Shown here: positions 1 through 14,411 of the stretch, piece by piece | Numbering within the stretch: the stretch's first letter is position 1 | How the letters are laid out: the number at the start of each line of letters is the position of its first letter | Assembly: GCA_900169235.1 (NCBI GenBank) | Contig: FWCC01000331.1 | Location: 1 to 64,000 of the forward strand | DNA: 64,000 nucleotides | Direction of reading: 5' to 3' | Source of the DNA: Zarea fungicola | Lineage: Eukaryota; Ascomycota; Sordariomycetes; Hypocreales; Cordycipitaceae | Translations under genes and position numbers: made by a program | Notes under the pieces: model-generated | What the model was told of the DNA's origin: nothing | Seen by the model: the letters and a program-made list of their open reading frames with translations, nothing else | Databases searched by the model: none

Positions 1-1156
1 GGTTTTTTTGTCACCCCCTTGGAAGGGTGCGTGAGGAAGGCGTGTGGCAGCGGAGCGGGACAGCGCGAAGTGGGGCCATGGGGTGTGTTGCTACTGTGGG
101 TCTGCTTTCTCCACCTAGAGTCGACAGACCGCGCAATTCGGCGTACGCATTTATTATTGCTCTCTCTGCAGTAATCTGTACGCAGATGGATATTGGCCTC
201 TCGGAAGAACCATATAGGCTCTTAGATATTTGAACCACGATGCCAACGAAGCACAACTTCAACTTGAACGCTAAATTATGGACCCCATATCCTACAGTCA
301 GGTATATAAATAAGAACAGACGCCAGCAACTTACCAGTTTTTGGCTCCGAACAATCCTCCCTTCGGCAATTGTTGCGTGGGTTTGGCCACTTGCCCAGCT
401 TGTTCTAGCGAAAAAAATAAGTAGGGCCATGAATCATCGACGGCTGTCTGCCTTTGGAAGACCAGTACGGATAAGTTCGTGCCAAATGGGTCGTGGCAAA
501 AAAAAAAAATTGCTGCGGTGGAGTGATGGCTTGGATTGATGAGCTGTGATGCCGCCAGTTCCAAACCTTGACTGTTAGTAGGCATGTACTGCTTATATTG
601 GGCTGTGCTGATGATTCATGATGATGGACGAGTTAGCTGCGCGGCTCACTGCTGTAATTTTGAGGTCGATATTATGCGCTCTAACACAGTAAGTTCATTT
701 GCACTGCTTACTTAGCCCGCGGCATCGTACTGATCTGTAGCTGTTCGAGAGACTGGATCTAACGGCGACGTATTATCTAGAAAATAACGTAACCCAAAAA
801 AGACGCAAGGCCAGACTTCATCTGTCAGTCTTTGTGTGAAGGCTGGATGCGGAATATGCTGAAAGCCGCCCTAGAATTTACCGGTTGTAAGAGTTGAAAC
901 CTGTTTGAAGTTTACCCTACTATTAGAGCAACAGCTCTATGGAAAAATCCAATAGTCTAATAAGTGTCCTTGAATAAAGTAGATGAGTAGCAATAATAAT
1001 GGAACAGGATTCTCATGTACCACAAGGCACCGGGGTCAAACTTCGAAAATAAGGAAAAGAAAAACCGAACACACTTGCATAAGACAATATTTCGCCAAAA
1101 GCCCAAAAAAATCCATGGAAGTAGTAGCGCAATTAAAACGCTGTCGACAAACTTTA
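1..1156. other. gene-free stretch, no supported gene
   Basis: No ORF here has a recognisable product. The minus strand carries an open frame at 11-430 that contains an intron-like segment at 334-292 (gtaagt donor, ctgac branch, tag acceptor), so part of an unrecognised transcript is possible. The 3' end of the OGT gene lies to the right. Confidence 0.5.
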
Positions 1157-4100
1157 TCACAAGTAAATGTCGCCACCTTCCCCTGATTCCCATCGTCTCC
1201 AAGCCACTTCGTAAGCAAACTCAACATCTCGAACCCAACGGCGCGTGTCGAAAAGGCCGCAAGTCCATTTATTATCCCAGAGCATCCTGCGCATCTCTAC
1301 TAGCCGCCCGCTACCTTCAATCTGGCCCGAAGTCGTGATGGAGTAGGTGAGACCGGTGGCTAGCTCAACAGCAGCTCGCTCATAGTTTTCCTCGGACATT
1401 GCGATTAACTCACTCGCAACACGCTGGCCTTCAATGGATTTTGGCAACGCCCCTTTAAGGATCGAGGCAGCCATTCGTGAGCACATTTTGAAAGGATAGC
1501 GAGGGTAGGTTAGAAGTGGGGTGCTTGACCAAAGAACATCGGCTGCAGTGGTATGCGCGTTGCACTCTGGTGTATCGAGAAACAAGTCGCAGATTCGGGC
1601 GCGTGATATATGTTGACTCTTTTGGGCAACATCTGTGAACATTAAACGACTTGCGACTTCGGAACCTGCCCAAAGTTGCGCCATTCGTCGAAGATTTGCT
1701 TCGCCAGCTTCTGGAAAACGGAGCAGCCATAATATGGCTTTGGGTACTTGAGCTAGAATTCTGAGCCAGGTTCTAAATATACTGGGGTCGATCTAAGGTC
1801 AAGCTGGTGCATTAGTACACACAGTGGATGTGTAAACTCCCTTTGTTTCTGATATTTACCTTGTAAAGCTGATTAAAATTTGCCAAAATGACTGTATCCT
1901 TTGGCAAACTAGGGAAGAGCTCTTTTCGCATCAAGCATCGCCTATCTTGCTCTTCTGACCAAGTCATCCGTCTTTCTGCAGACGGTGAAGATTGCGCATG
2001 GTCGCAGCAGAAAAACGTATCGCGACAAAAAATGATGTTCTCGCTATACATCCATTCGCCAGAGTCAGAGTCGGAATCGTCATGAAAGATGTCTTCAAGA
2101 TTTTGATTCTGGCGCCACGGACGCAGGGTACTAGGGGGTATGGCAGTAGTATCTGCGAGAATGTAGTCACACCACTCCGCCCCCAGAGTGCCGGCGAAGC
2201 CCATGAAGGACATCTGGATTGGGGCTGGCCGCGCAGCGAAGATTTCATTTCTTGCACCGCGCGTGTACCCGTTCAGATTCACGAGAATATGGATCCCGTC
2301 GTCGCTGATTTGCTTTATCAAGCGCCCTGGGGCCCAACTGCTAACGTCTCTGAAAACTGGTGCCTCCTTCTCTATCTGCTCACGATAGCTTGATTTGTCA
2401 CTGGGTGTGGTTGCATAGCAAAAAGCGCGAACACGCTGCTCGTCATGAAAGCCGAACACTGATTGCATTCTGTTGTACCGTCATTAGATTGTTCCAAAAC
2501 GGGAAGGGAGAGCAATCGAATACTTACAAATGCGCCAAAGGGTGATTATTGAAATCAGATGAGACATACCCAACATTAAGATGAGGCTTTGGGGGGGCCG
2601 GTGGGGGAAGTATAGTCTCAGGTAGCCAGGGTGCGCGGAGCGTGGCACATGATATTCGCATCGCATTCCGCTGCGAAATGACTCGGACTTCTTTTGCTGT
2701 CAGTGGGGAAGTGAAGGTATGAAAAGGAAGGACAGTGGGAGCGGATGGCACACTCAGAGTATGTGGCAGGCGAGGTCTGATGTAACCGAAAGTTACTCCG
2801 TTTGACAAAACATATTGGTTTCGATACCAGTCTCGGAGCAAAACTTTTGCAGCCCTTTCAAGAAAGCGTACCAGCCGTGACCCAGTCCAACGAGCACCAA
2901 TCCATTTCTGAAGCTTTTCTTCCAGATCATATGATGGGTGCTGGACAAGGTGCCTGAGATTTTGATACAACGGTTGTACTGACGCCTTGTCGAGAATATT
3001 ACGGCCCCACTGGGAAGCATCGTCTAACTGCTGACGAACAATATCAACAACTTGTTTACTGAGACCGGATGCAGTTTTAGTACTCTCTGCATCATGGAGT
3101 CGACCTCGTTCGTCGACGTGCCATCTGTCATATTTGCCAGAATAGAGATAGACGCCGCCTCGCCCTTTCCAGTCGCAGACTGAATTTAGAGCAGTAAAGA
3201 GACCGCAAACTGCTTCAGCAAAGCTGGGATTTGCGGCCACAGCTCGGCGATAGTATCCAATAGCTTCATTAATTCGACCTTTGTCTTTGACGGCATTGGC
3301 GAGATTGGTAAGTGCAATATCAAAGGTTCCGTCGCACGCAACAGCACGTTCGTACATTTGTATTGCCAGATCAAGTTGTCCAACATCTTTCAATAGACTA
3401 CCGAGATTGGTATGAAGGTGAACGTGTTTGGGATCTAGACGCAGCCCGTAGTTATAGTAGGCCAAAGCTAGAGCTAAGCCACTTCCGGGAAGAATTCCTG
3501 GGATGTTCGGTAGAACTCGCGAAGATGAGATTGAGTTGCTGGAGGCTGGAGCTGCCTGCGGTATTCCGGCAAGAAGTATACCAACGTTATTTGCAGTTGA
3601 TGGACTCTCCTGGAGGGACAAAGAGAGATAATAGAGGGCTAGAATATCGCCGACACCGGACGCGGGCTGTGCCAGCGCAAAGTCAGATGTACCGCTCGCC
3701 ATGGAGTCCTGAAAGATTTTGGCCAGAGACAATAGCGAGTTGCTAGTGGTCTGCACAGCAGCCTTTTTGGGGGTGCAATCATTTACCCATTTTAGCCCCG
3801 GTAGCTCACCATCACCACCAAAGAGCAGACGTGCGGCATGGCGAGCCTTGTCCGGGGTCAGCAGCAGCGGTGGTATAGCTGTTGCAGCTGGCTGCGTGGC
3901 ACGGGATAGCGAATCCTGAATGCCGCGTACAAGCTCCCGAATACCTTTTATGCTTCGTCCAACGCTGATTAAAACAGCCTCTTCGAATGCCCGAGCAGCG
4001 CCATTCACATCTTTCAGCCCATATAGCATAGTCCCCTTTGCATGAATAAGAGCAAGGATTCGTCCATTCTCATTGCCAGGTAGATTATACCCGCTAGACC

Positions 4101-5909
4101 CATAACCTTCTGGAGCTAAGTTGAATGGCGGCGTTACACTCGCAAGTTGCTCCCCTATTATTATTGAGCTGAAGCTGCCATCAGTATTGCCATCAACTGG
4201 AGAACCAATTGTGGCTTGGGTTGCGTGGAGAGTCGCCGCGAGTGCTTTTTGTACATAACAAATAATGTGAATTGCCTCCTTGCTTCGTTTCTTGTATAAA
4301 ACTCCAACTAAGTGTTCAACAGCTTCCAGGTAACTAGGCTCTTGTTGTACGGCCCGAATCCAGTGATGTTCAGCTTCTTCGTGACGTCCAAGACAGTAGA
4401 GCGCAGCAGCCATGTTAGCAATGGCTTCTATATGACTAAGGTGTTCGTTAGATATAAATGACGGCTGAGTGAATAATGACCTTGAAAATACCTGGGATCT
4501 AATGCTGTGATTCTCGAGAAGCATTGAAGAGCATCAGTATATTGCTCCAGGGCGTACAGCAGGCAGCCCAGAACAAGGATACCCTCGATCCAAGTCCATT
4601 GACTTTGTTCGCAAAGATTCTTGAGAATACCAATGGAGGTCCTGGCATCATTGGCTGACGTCATGCCGGACCTGGCGACATTGATGTTGGAGCTTGTTGA
4701 TGCGATAGGGCGACTTGTCACACATTGTTCAGCTCTAAATTGATCTATGCCCGCGAAAATAACATGCCGACTAGGTTGCTGCACATGTGTAAAATGTTGA
4801 GATTGCATGCCAATGGAATTGGAAACTCTCGAGGCGAATATTCTCGCTGCACTGCGGGAGTTTGAAGCACCTGCTTGCCTCAAGTTCAAACCTGCCACAG
4901 GGCGCTCTCTTTTCGGTCTAGGTGGCTTTGGAAATATGAGGTGTCTAGATGACGTAGGGTCTGCCCCGCTTGAGTCCTTGTTGATGGAAACCCTCGAACT
5001 GGCCTGGAGATATCCAACAAGGCTGGCGTAGCAGCAGTATGCCTGAGAAATTGCCTTAAATTTGAAATCCGGAAGACTTTGGTATATATCTTGACGAGCG
5101 GCGTATGTGCTTTGGGTATCCGGTTCGGAATTTTGTGTGTTATAGTCCGCAAGGGGATCTGCTACTGGAATGAGGCGAGATGCTGCCGGTATGACTGCAA
5201 ACTCTGGGCGAGGAGCGTAGCCTCCACGAGGTATTGTGCTAGGATCCCGTACCGACGGGTTTTCCCAAGGTGACGGCCCGTGTTGCCAGCCGGGTTGACC
5301 TAGTGGCAGGCCACCAACTAACGTCAGCGGTGGTGGACAGAATGCTCGCACGTTGTATTCATTTGCTCGAATGACTGGCTGATAGATACTGGCGAAATTA
5401 GGGCCAACAGGATGCGAGCCGGGTTGGTAGGGCCCGTTGTGCGACGGAGGAGGCGTGACAATATAAGCTGGTGACTGCCAACTGCATGTTGGGAGGTGCG
5501 TGGCACCATCAATGCCCACTGGCCCTTGCTTATAAAGCTGCCGGCCGGGAAATTGATACTCTAAAACATTTATAGGATGGCCTGGTAGAACCAGTTGCTT
5601 AAATGGTGGTTCACCGATAGACGATTTCGCCGACGAACCATCGTAGCCAGCATCAATGGTACCGCCGGGAGTCTTCCTGCGCAGCTGATGTTCGTGGGTT
5701 CGGTGAGACGGGTGTAGCCCGTAAGGGGAATTTTCTGACATCCTTGAATATGACTGGAGTGTTCTTATTGGAAACGACCGGTCGTGAGAAGGAGTGTTTT
5801 GTTGCAAGAGCTGACTATCGTGAATAGCTTGTCTATGCTCCTGGTTTGGAAAAGAGTCGAAGTTCGTAGTTGGCACCGTCTGGCGGCGGTTCTGCAATAA
5901 CGGCAACAT
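1157..5909 (-). CDS. OGT: O-GlcNAc transferase-like protein (TPR + GT41)
   Basis: Predicted to transfer N-acetylglucosamine from UDP-GlcNAc to Ser/Thr of nuclear and cytosolic proteins. Four exons: 5909-4492, 4435-2528, 2469-1860, 1792-1157, giving 1523 aa. Residues 1 to about 420 are low-complexity, rich in Pro, Ser, Gln and Gly. TPR repeats follow, clearest at about 470-510 and 790-880. The catalytic half begins near 1095 with VGYVSSDFNNHPLAHL, matching the active-site His region of human OGT. FNQLYK ends exon 3 at Lys1312, the equivalent of the UDP-contacting Lys842 of human OGT, and LDTPECNAHTT lies near the C-terminus. A short acidic insert (DDSDSDSG) interrupts the catalytic domain, as is common in fungal forms. 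The start codon is the first Met of the open frame; an upstream exon cannot be excluded. GT41 assignment is firm; the acceptor proteins are unknown. Confidence 0.9.
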
Positions 5910-6991
5910 GCCTACAAGCTGGCCGGAGCAGAGTTAAGAGGAGAAAGGCTCGTCGTCCATATAATATCCAGAGACATTGGCAGCCGTGCTGCAAACGCTC
6001 ATTGCAATTCAGTTATACCATGGCTGACCACGCTGCCACCAGACATGAGGCGTGCAAAGAGATGATTATAGAAGCAGTGGACTTGGTACTGTCTTCCTAT
6101 CGATGGGAGACTAAGGTAATATTTTCTACCGCCGTAAAGTCAACGCCGCCGAAACGATCAGCCCTCACGACAGAAGTACGAACTAACAGTCGACAGTTTG
6201 GCGACTCGCATCAATTGTGGAGTGGTTGTGGGTGGTATGAAGTGAGAAGCCACGGCGGAGACTTGGTTGGCGAAATGGTACCCGCAAGGCAATCATTATT
6301 GCGTTACACTAACAAAAGTGGACCCAAAGCATGTACCGGTACATAGTTTAACTACATAAGTCTGGCATTTCATAAGTACCGTTAACTTAATGTGAGGGGC
6401 ATAGCATAAGGACCCAATGTTGAATTCCATTAGTCACCACTTCGGGAGGCATGTAAGTATCGAGATAAGAGGCTTTAATGCAGAAGTCAGGATCTCACAC
6501 AGCATCGGTTGTTCTACGCAGCCTTTGACTGCCGCCAGTTAATATTTGGTAGCGCGCCATGCTGAATGTAAACGTAAACGGTATTATATGTAACAAATCA
6601 TAGTACACAGGTGTTTTACGTCGCTGCCCCCCAGCTGAGGACTGTTGAGTTCCATCATGCACACCAGAAAGTGACTCGAGTTGAGGTACGTTATGTAGAT
6701 CCAATTCATGGACCGCTCTGACCATTTTGGTAGATGCATCGCGGTGAGTAGTGGAACTAATGAGCTTCATCTTCCTCGGGCAAAAATTGAAAAATACCAT
6801 CGGGCAGTTGGTAGTCTCAGAGTGTAGCCGAGGGTTGTCAAACATGTCACCCCGCAAGAAAAAGAAATACTTCCATCAATTTTTCATTCATGGCCATTAT
6901 CATAGAAAGGATAGCATTCCATTCGCGGAACAAACTGGATCCCAGTCCACTGCGATGCAGATGTTTTCATACCAGTTTCTAATCGAATACA
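5910..6991. other. intergenic, OGT promoter side
   Basis: About 1.1 kb between the OGT start and the uL11 stop. The ORFs present have no recognisable product and no splice-supported extension. It should contain the OGT promoter and the uL11 3' UTR; I see no distinctive element. Confidence 0.5.
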
Positions 6992-7706
6992 TCACTCCTC
7001 GGGAACTATAATCTTCATCAGCTGGTAATTCATCTACGAGTATGCAGGAAAGGCTTACTGTCAATCTCGCCGTTGTCAATAGCCTCGATAATGACCTTAG
7101 GAGGCTTGCCATCGACGCGGCAGCCAACACTGTAAGCGGTACCGAGAATTTCCTTGACGGTTCCTTTCAGTTCCTTGGAAAAGGACTTGTAGCGCATAGT
7201 GCGAGCAATCTCGATAATTTCATCGAGAGCAACGGACTTGTTGTGCTTAATGTTCTTCTCCTTCTTGCGGTCACGTGGAGGCTCCTTCAAAGCTCGGATG
7301 ATCAGAGACGAAGCAGTAGGCACGACGGACACCTGAGCCTGACGGTTCTGGATGGTGAGCTTGACAGTCACGCGCAAGCCTTTCTATTTGTTGTCAGCTC
7401 ATGTTTTCCAAGACTTGAAGCAAGTGGAGGAAAAGCCATACCCAGTCACCAGTAGCTTTGGCAATGTCTTCTCCGACCTTCTTGGGGGAGAGACCTAGGG
7501 GGCCAATCTTAGGAGCGAGAGCAGAGGAAGCGCCGACCTCACCTCCGGTGGCACGGAGGTGACTAAGATTTGTTAGTTATAGAAACAGCGCCGTCAATAT
7601 TGAGCAACAAACATAATCTTGATCTCGTTGGGGTCGATCTTGGGAGCTGGACCATAGCTAATTAGTATGTGTGTTTAGGCTGGGTTAGATGAATCTACTT
7701 ACGCAT
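6992..7706 (-). CDS. RPL12: 60S ribosomal protein uL11 (L12)
   Basis: Component of the P-stalk base of the large ribosomal subunit, which recruits translation factors. Five exons: 7706-7703, 7646-7613, 7562-7442, 7383-7059, 7005-6992, total 165 aa, the usual length. The protein starts MPPKIDPNE and contains the signature [19 protein letters not shown], then [16 protein letters not shown] and [10 protein letters not shown]. The first coding exon is 4 nt (ATG plus one base) and the last is 14 nt, restoring the conserved ending EIDIPEE. Without that last intron the frame would run on into an unrelated tail. An intron directly after the start codon is frequent in fungal ribosomal protein genes. 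Confidence 0.97.
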
Positions 7707-8093
7707 TTTGACGGTGTGTTAATAAGGCAGAGGCTCGTGGTTTGCTTGCCGTTGCGAAATTGGCGATGGATGAAAATAAAGGATTTCTCTGCAGCGCTGG
7801 CTTACCGAGAAATTTATGTGTGCCCCCACCGTCTGCCCTAATGTACACCCACTCCTGAGCGAGGCTGGCTACCTGGGTAGTTTTATGGGGCTGCCGGCTC
7901 CGATTTTTACATAAGCATACCATGCGTCTTGGCGCCTCCATGTGTAGTTCTTGGACGTAGAGCTTGGGCGAAGCTAAATATTGCATTTGACATTAAATCT
8001 AATTTTAGTACAAACTGGAATATCTGGAAATACTTGATAGATGCAATCGCGTGCTGGTATACATAGATAGCTAGCAGAGTCCACCCAAAAAAC
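7707..8093. other. intergenic between SEC23 3' end and uL11 promoter
   Basis: About 390 nt that must hold the uL11 promoter and SEC23 3' UTR. No coding potential recognised. Confidence 0.5.
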
Positions 8094-10735
<2,642 letters not shown>

Positions 10736-11091
10736 CTTCCGCAAGGCAGGTACAATGTAAGCTGTCGCAGCGGGCCAAGTATGAAGACTCGCTTGTAGGT
10801 GATCGTAATTTACCACGTCCAATTTGTCCACGCGGAGAGGTTGGTGAAATCCGAGGGAGTTTGCGCAAGCTGGAGCTTATTAGGAGGGGACACATCACAA
10901 AAGAGCAAAGTGGACAGTTAAGTGCCCCACCTTTCTGCCAAGCTACACCCACTGACTAGAGCTTTGACACTGGAGAGCTGATGTTAATATTATTGCGTCT
11001 AAGTATTCTCCTGTACGAGACAACAATAACAAACCCAGAAGACAGTATCATCCACTACCGATCACAGTTTACTGAGGGTATCGGGAGGGCC
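10736..11091. promoter_or_regulatory. shared divergent promoter, SEC23 and ABHD11-like gene
   Basis: About 360 nt between two divergent start codons. It must carry both promoters; I see no distinctive motif. Confidence 0.4.
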
Positions 11092-12324
11092 ATGCTTCGG
11101 ACTGTTATGCATAAGAGCCAAGCTCCTCGGCACTGCCCTGTTGCGTGGAGACGAAATGCGAGCGGCTCTGTGCAAACTGCACGTTACTTGAAGTTGGCCT
11201 ACGAGCTCCACGAGCCATTGAAACCACAGACAACACGAGATAATGCACCAATTCTATTTCTACATGGCTTATTTGGCTCCAAGAAAAACAATCGGGCTAT
11301 GAGCAAGTAAGAGCTCATCGTCAAGTAAAACACAATCCGCGATTTTTTTCTAATATGTAAAAGAGCCTTGGCTCGGGACTTGGGTAGATACATATATGCG
11401 CTGGTAGGGTGATGACGCTGATACGCCGACAATAAACTAACGTTGATTGATAAATGCAGGATTTGAGGAACCACGGCCAATCTCCTCATGCAGAACAACA
11501 TGACTACATGTCCATGGCAGAGGACGTTTCTGGGTTTATCGATGATCACGGACTGAAAAATACAACGCTTATCGGCCATTCTATGTAAGTCGCGGTGCTG
11601 AATAGGTGTTCTCATTATAATACATATCTCGGAAGATGCTTACCGTTGTGTGCTTTTGGGCGGAAAAGGGGAGCAAAGACCGCCATGGCGTTGGCTCTAC
11701 AAGCACCTGAAAAGATTGCGGACTTCGTGGCCGTTGATAATGCCCCTGTCGATGCGCTATTAAGCACTGACTTCCCGTCCTACATTCGGGCTATGCAAAT
11801 TGTCGACCAATCCCATGTCAAAAAACTAGCAGAAGCAGACTTGATTCTGCAACAGGTTGAAAAGGTGGTTGTCTTATGCTTCGTAGCACCATTTCAGGCA
11901 ACATTCTACCGATCTGATATACTAACTGTTGAACTGCAGTCCCTCCCGATTCGGCAGTTTCTTCTGGGAAATCTATATCGTGAGTCGGGTAAGAACACAC
12001 AGAAATTTTGCATCCCTCTGAATATTCTCGGTGATTCCCTTGGCCATCTTGGCGATTTCCCCTTTAAAAGCCCAGACCTGGTTCGATTTGAGAAACCAGC
12101 TCTATTTGTACGCGGGACGAAGAGCAAATACGTACCGGATGAAGTGCTACCGGTAATCGGACAATTTTTCCCAAGATTTCGGCTAGTTGATATTGGTGCG
12201 GGCCACTGGGTTATATCTGAACAACCAGAAGAATTTAAACGAGGTAAGAATGCACTCTCACGACATTTAATACGGACTAACCTTGTTTCTAGCTGTGGTG
12301 GAATTTCTACAGAGTCCCGAGTAG
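11092..12324 (+). CDS. IMO32: mitochondrial alpha/beta hydrolase, ABHD11/Imo32 type
   Basis: Serine hydrolase of the ABHD11 family, mitochondrial in yeast and animals. Six exons: 11092-11306, 11364-11403, 11460-11584, 11669-11864, 11940-12243, 12293-12324, total 303 aa. The N-terminus is Arg/Ser-rich without acidic residues, like a mitochondrial presequence. Next come LHGLFGSKKNNRA (oxyanion region), YALDLRNHGQSPH, and the nucleophile elbow GHSMG, split by intron 3 inside the Met codon. The catalytic His lies in GAGHWV near the C-terminus. Start chosen at the Met before the presequence-like stretch; an in-frame upstream Met at 10981 would add 37 residues. The exact substrate is not known from sequence. 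Confidence 0.92.
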
Positions 12325-12711
12325 CGCTACCCTCTTCGACGCATCAACAGTCTTGTCTTTCATTGTCAGAGGACGTACAGGTGTTAACAACACATTACAG
12401 AATTTGTCGGCAATAAGAGGTGGTGCGAAAGTACTTCATGCTATAAAGTAACGGCCTGTGTAAGAAGCATCACAAGAAAAACTGCAACAGGCACTCCCAC
12501 ACTGCAGTGTAGTAGATATCAGATAGAGTCAAACTGCGACAAGCTGCACCATACTCAAATGAACAGAAAGACTTGTGTCGTATCATTAGCGACATTATCT
12601 AAACCCTAGCCGTCGTAGAGACAATACGCCATTTACCATGACAGAAACAATGCCAAAATGAGGTCTCAACCTCGGACAGCTTCTGGATTTTCCCACGTAA
12701 ATTTTTCACTT
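12325..12711. other. convergent 3' intergenic region
   Basis: About 390 nt between the stops of the hydrolase (+) and eS1 (-) genes. No gene seen. Confidence 0.5.
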
Positions 12712-13720
12712 TTAAACCTCCGCCAGAACACGCTCCTTGAACTCCCGCTCCACCTTCTGACCCTGGTCATCCGTCCCAGACTCACCGTGGAGAGCCATCA
12801 GGGCACCCAAGTCGAACTTTGGGGCCTTCAGGAGCTTGACCTTGCGGATGTGTACCTAGAGTGGAGGTCGGATTAGTTGGCAATGCCAGGAAACACAAAA
12901 ATTCGGAATACTTACGTTCTGCAGGGGATAAATGCCCTGAGTGGCCTTCTCAATTTCACGGCCAATGACCTCGGGAATAAGCTTAGAGGTAAGCTGGGTG
13001 AGGGTGCAGGTGGAAGCCTCACGCTGGATGATGTCGGTCATCTTGCGGCGAATAGCGCGGATCTGGGATGAAGCGGCATAGGTCGTCTTCTTGATCTGGT
13101 TCTGGCGACGCTTGGTGAAACCAATGGCGAAGAGACGGATGAGATAATCATCAGTCGTCTTCACAGTGACGTTAGCCTCGATAAGAGACTGCCACTTGCG
13201 AACGAGAGATCGCAGCTTGTCGGATGTGAAGTCGAGACCGTGGAAATTGGTCAAGCAGTTCTTGCCTTGAACTTCGTCGATGCGGAGACGGATTTTGCGG
13301 AAAGAGTGATCCTCATCCTTCTGGAGATCGGCCAGGGATACCTCAACAATGCGTCCCTTCAGCGCATCGTTGGCGTTTTTCAGACCGGTGGTGCGGTTGA
13401 CAAGCGTCTTGCCAACACTGTTACTGTGAATTAGTTTCCGTGGTATTTCTCGGTCGGTAGACGAGTCGGGAATAAACTCACTCTCGAATGTTGAAAGGGT
13501 TGGGAGCCTATATCAGTCTGGTTAGCAGACAGTCATGGCATGGCGTCTTCGCCTTCGCGTAGCCTCACCTTAATAGAGTACCAGTCCTTGCGGGAGAACG
13601 GGTCAACGGTCTTCTTCTTGAGGCCCTTCTTGCCCTTGGAGAGTCTCTTGTTCCTAGACACAGGTTAGCATGGCAAGTAGAGGCATTATAATAATTAATT
13701 CCTTACTTTCCAACCGCCAT
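12712..13720 (-). CDS. RPS1: 40S ribosomal protein eS1
   Basis: Small-subunit protein near the mRNA exit region of the 40S particle. Five exons: 13720-13707, 13653-13569, 13507-13482, 13417-12916, 12855-12712, total 256 aa, standard length. Starts [19 protein letters not shown], then [34 protein letters not shown] and [19 protein letters not shown]; ends [12 protein letters not shown]. The third exon is only 26 nt. For exon 4 two acceptors six bases apart are both in frame; I chose the one giving the conserved IRDVGKTLV rather than an NS insertion. The first intron lies 14 nt after the start codon. Confidence 0.97.
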
Positions 13721-14411
13721 GATTGCTGCCAAATGTAGTGAGCAATTGGAGAAATCAAAGATGCAGACGATGATGAGATGGGAGGGGAGAATAATTTCAA
13801 TTTCTGTGTGCATCAATCTAAGCCTAAGCGAGTCCACAATAACCAGATCGGCACCCTGTTTATCCGGGCCCACTAGGTTTTGCGCAGAAATTTGAAAAGG
13901 CAAATTGTGTGGTGCACGTGATGTACCAACCTGACCAACCGTCTGCCAGTAATCCCAATTTAGATGGCTAGTAGTTTGCAGAGCGGCACGTCTACGGATA
14001 CACACATACCTCAGTACCTACCTAATGCGCAGATAGTTGCGCAAAGAGTCTTTGAGACTGTGGTTGCTAGAAACTGCTGTTCTAGAAATAAATTTTTCTT
14101 CTTCTATACTGCAGTCGATTATGTACGGCCGCCGTTGGCGGTGTGTTGTTCGCCTCCAATGCCAAGACCTAAGACCGATTCCAAATAAAAGCTACTGGGG
14201 AAACCGCGGTCATTCTCTCTATTGCAAAATAGCGATTCGGGCTTAAAGTGGCGTTTGCCTTGGAAGTTACCATGCTGCAGGTGGTTTTAATATATCCATC
14301 TATGTAGATACATCGCCACAACGGTAGCCAAAACATTTTCCCCATTCCATCGTGGAAGGAAGTAATCTTCAGCCCTCTTTGTCGCCGAGAAGACATGCTC
14401 ACCAGATCCGA
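13721..14411. other. intergenic: eS1 promoter and URC1-type 3' region
   Basis: About 690 nt. Directly upstream of eS1 the coding-strand leader is pyrimidine-rich (roughly 13750-13800), as in many fungal ribosomal protein genes. No gene recognised in the rest. Confidence 0.5.

Noticed and set aside
240..539. Plus-strand 99-codon ORF near the left edge
   Set aside because: No recognisable domain, homopolymer-coded lysine run, and no splice-supported extension.
5870..6346. Plus-strand 158-codon ORF overlapping the OGT start
   Set aside because: It is antisense to the first exon of OGT and its composition is not protein-like; probably a chance frame.
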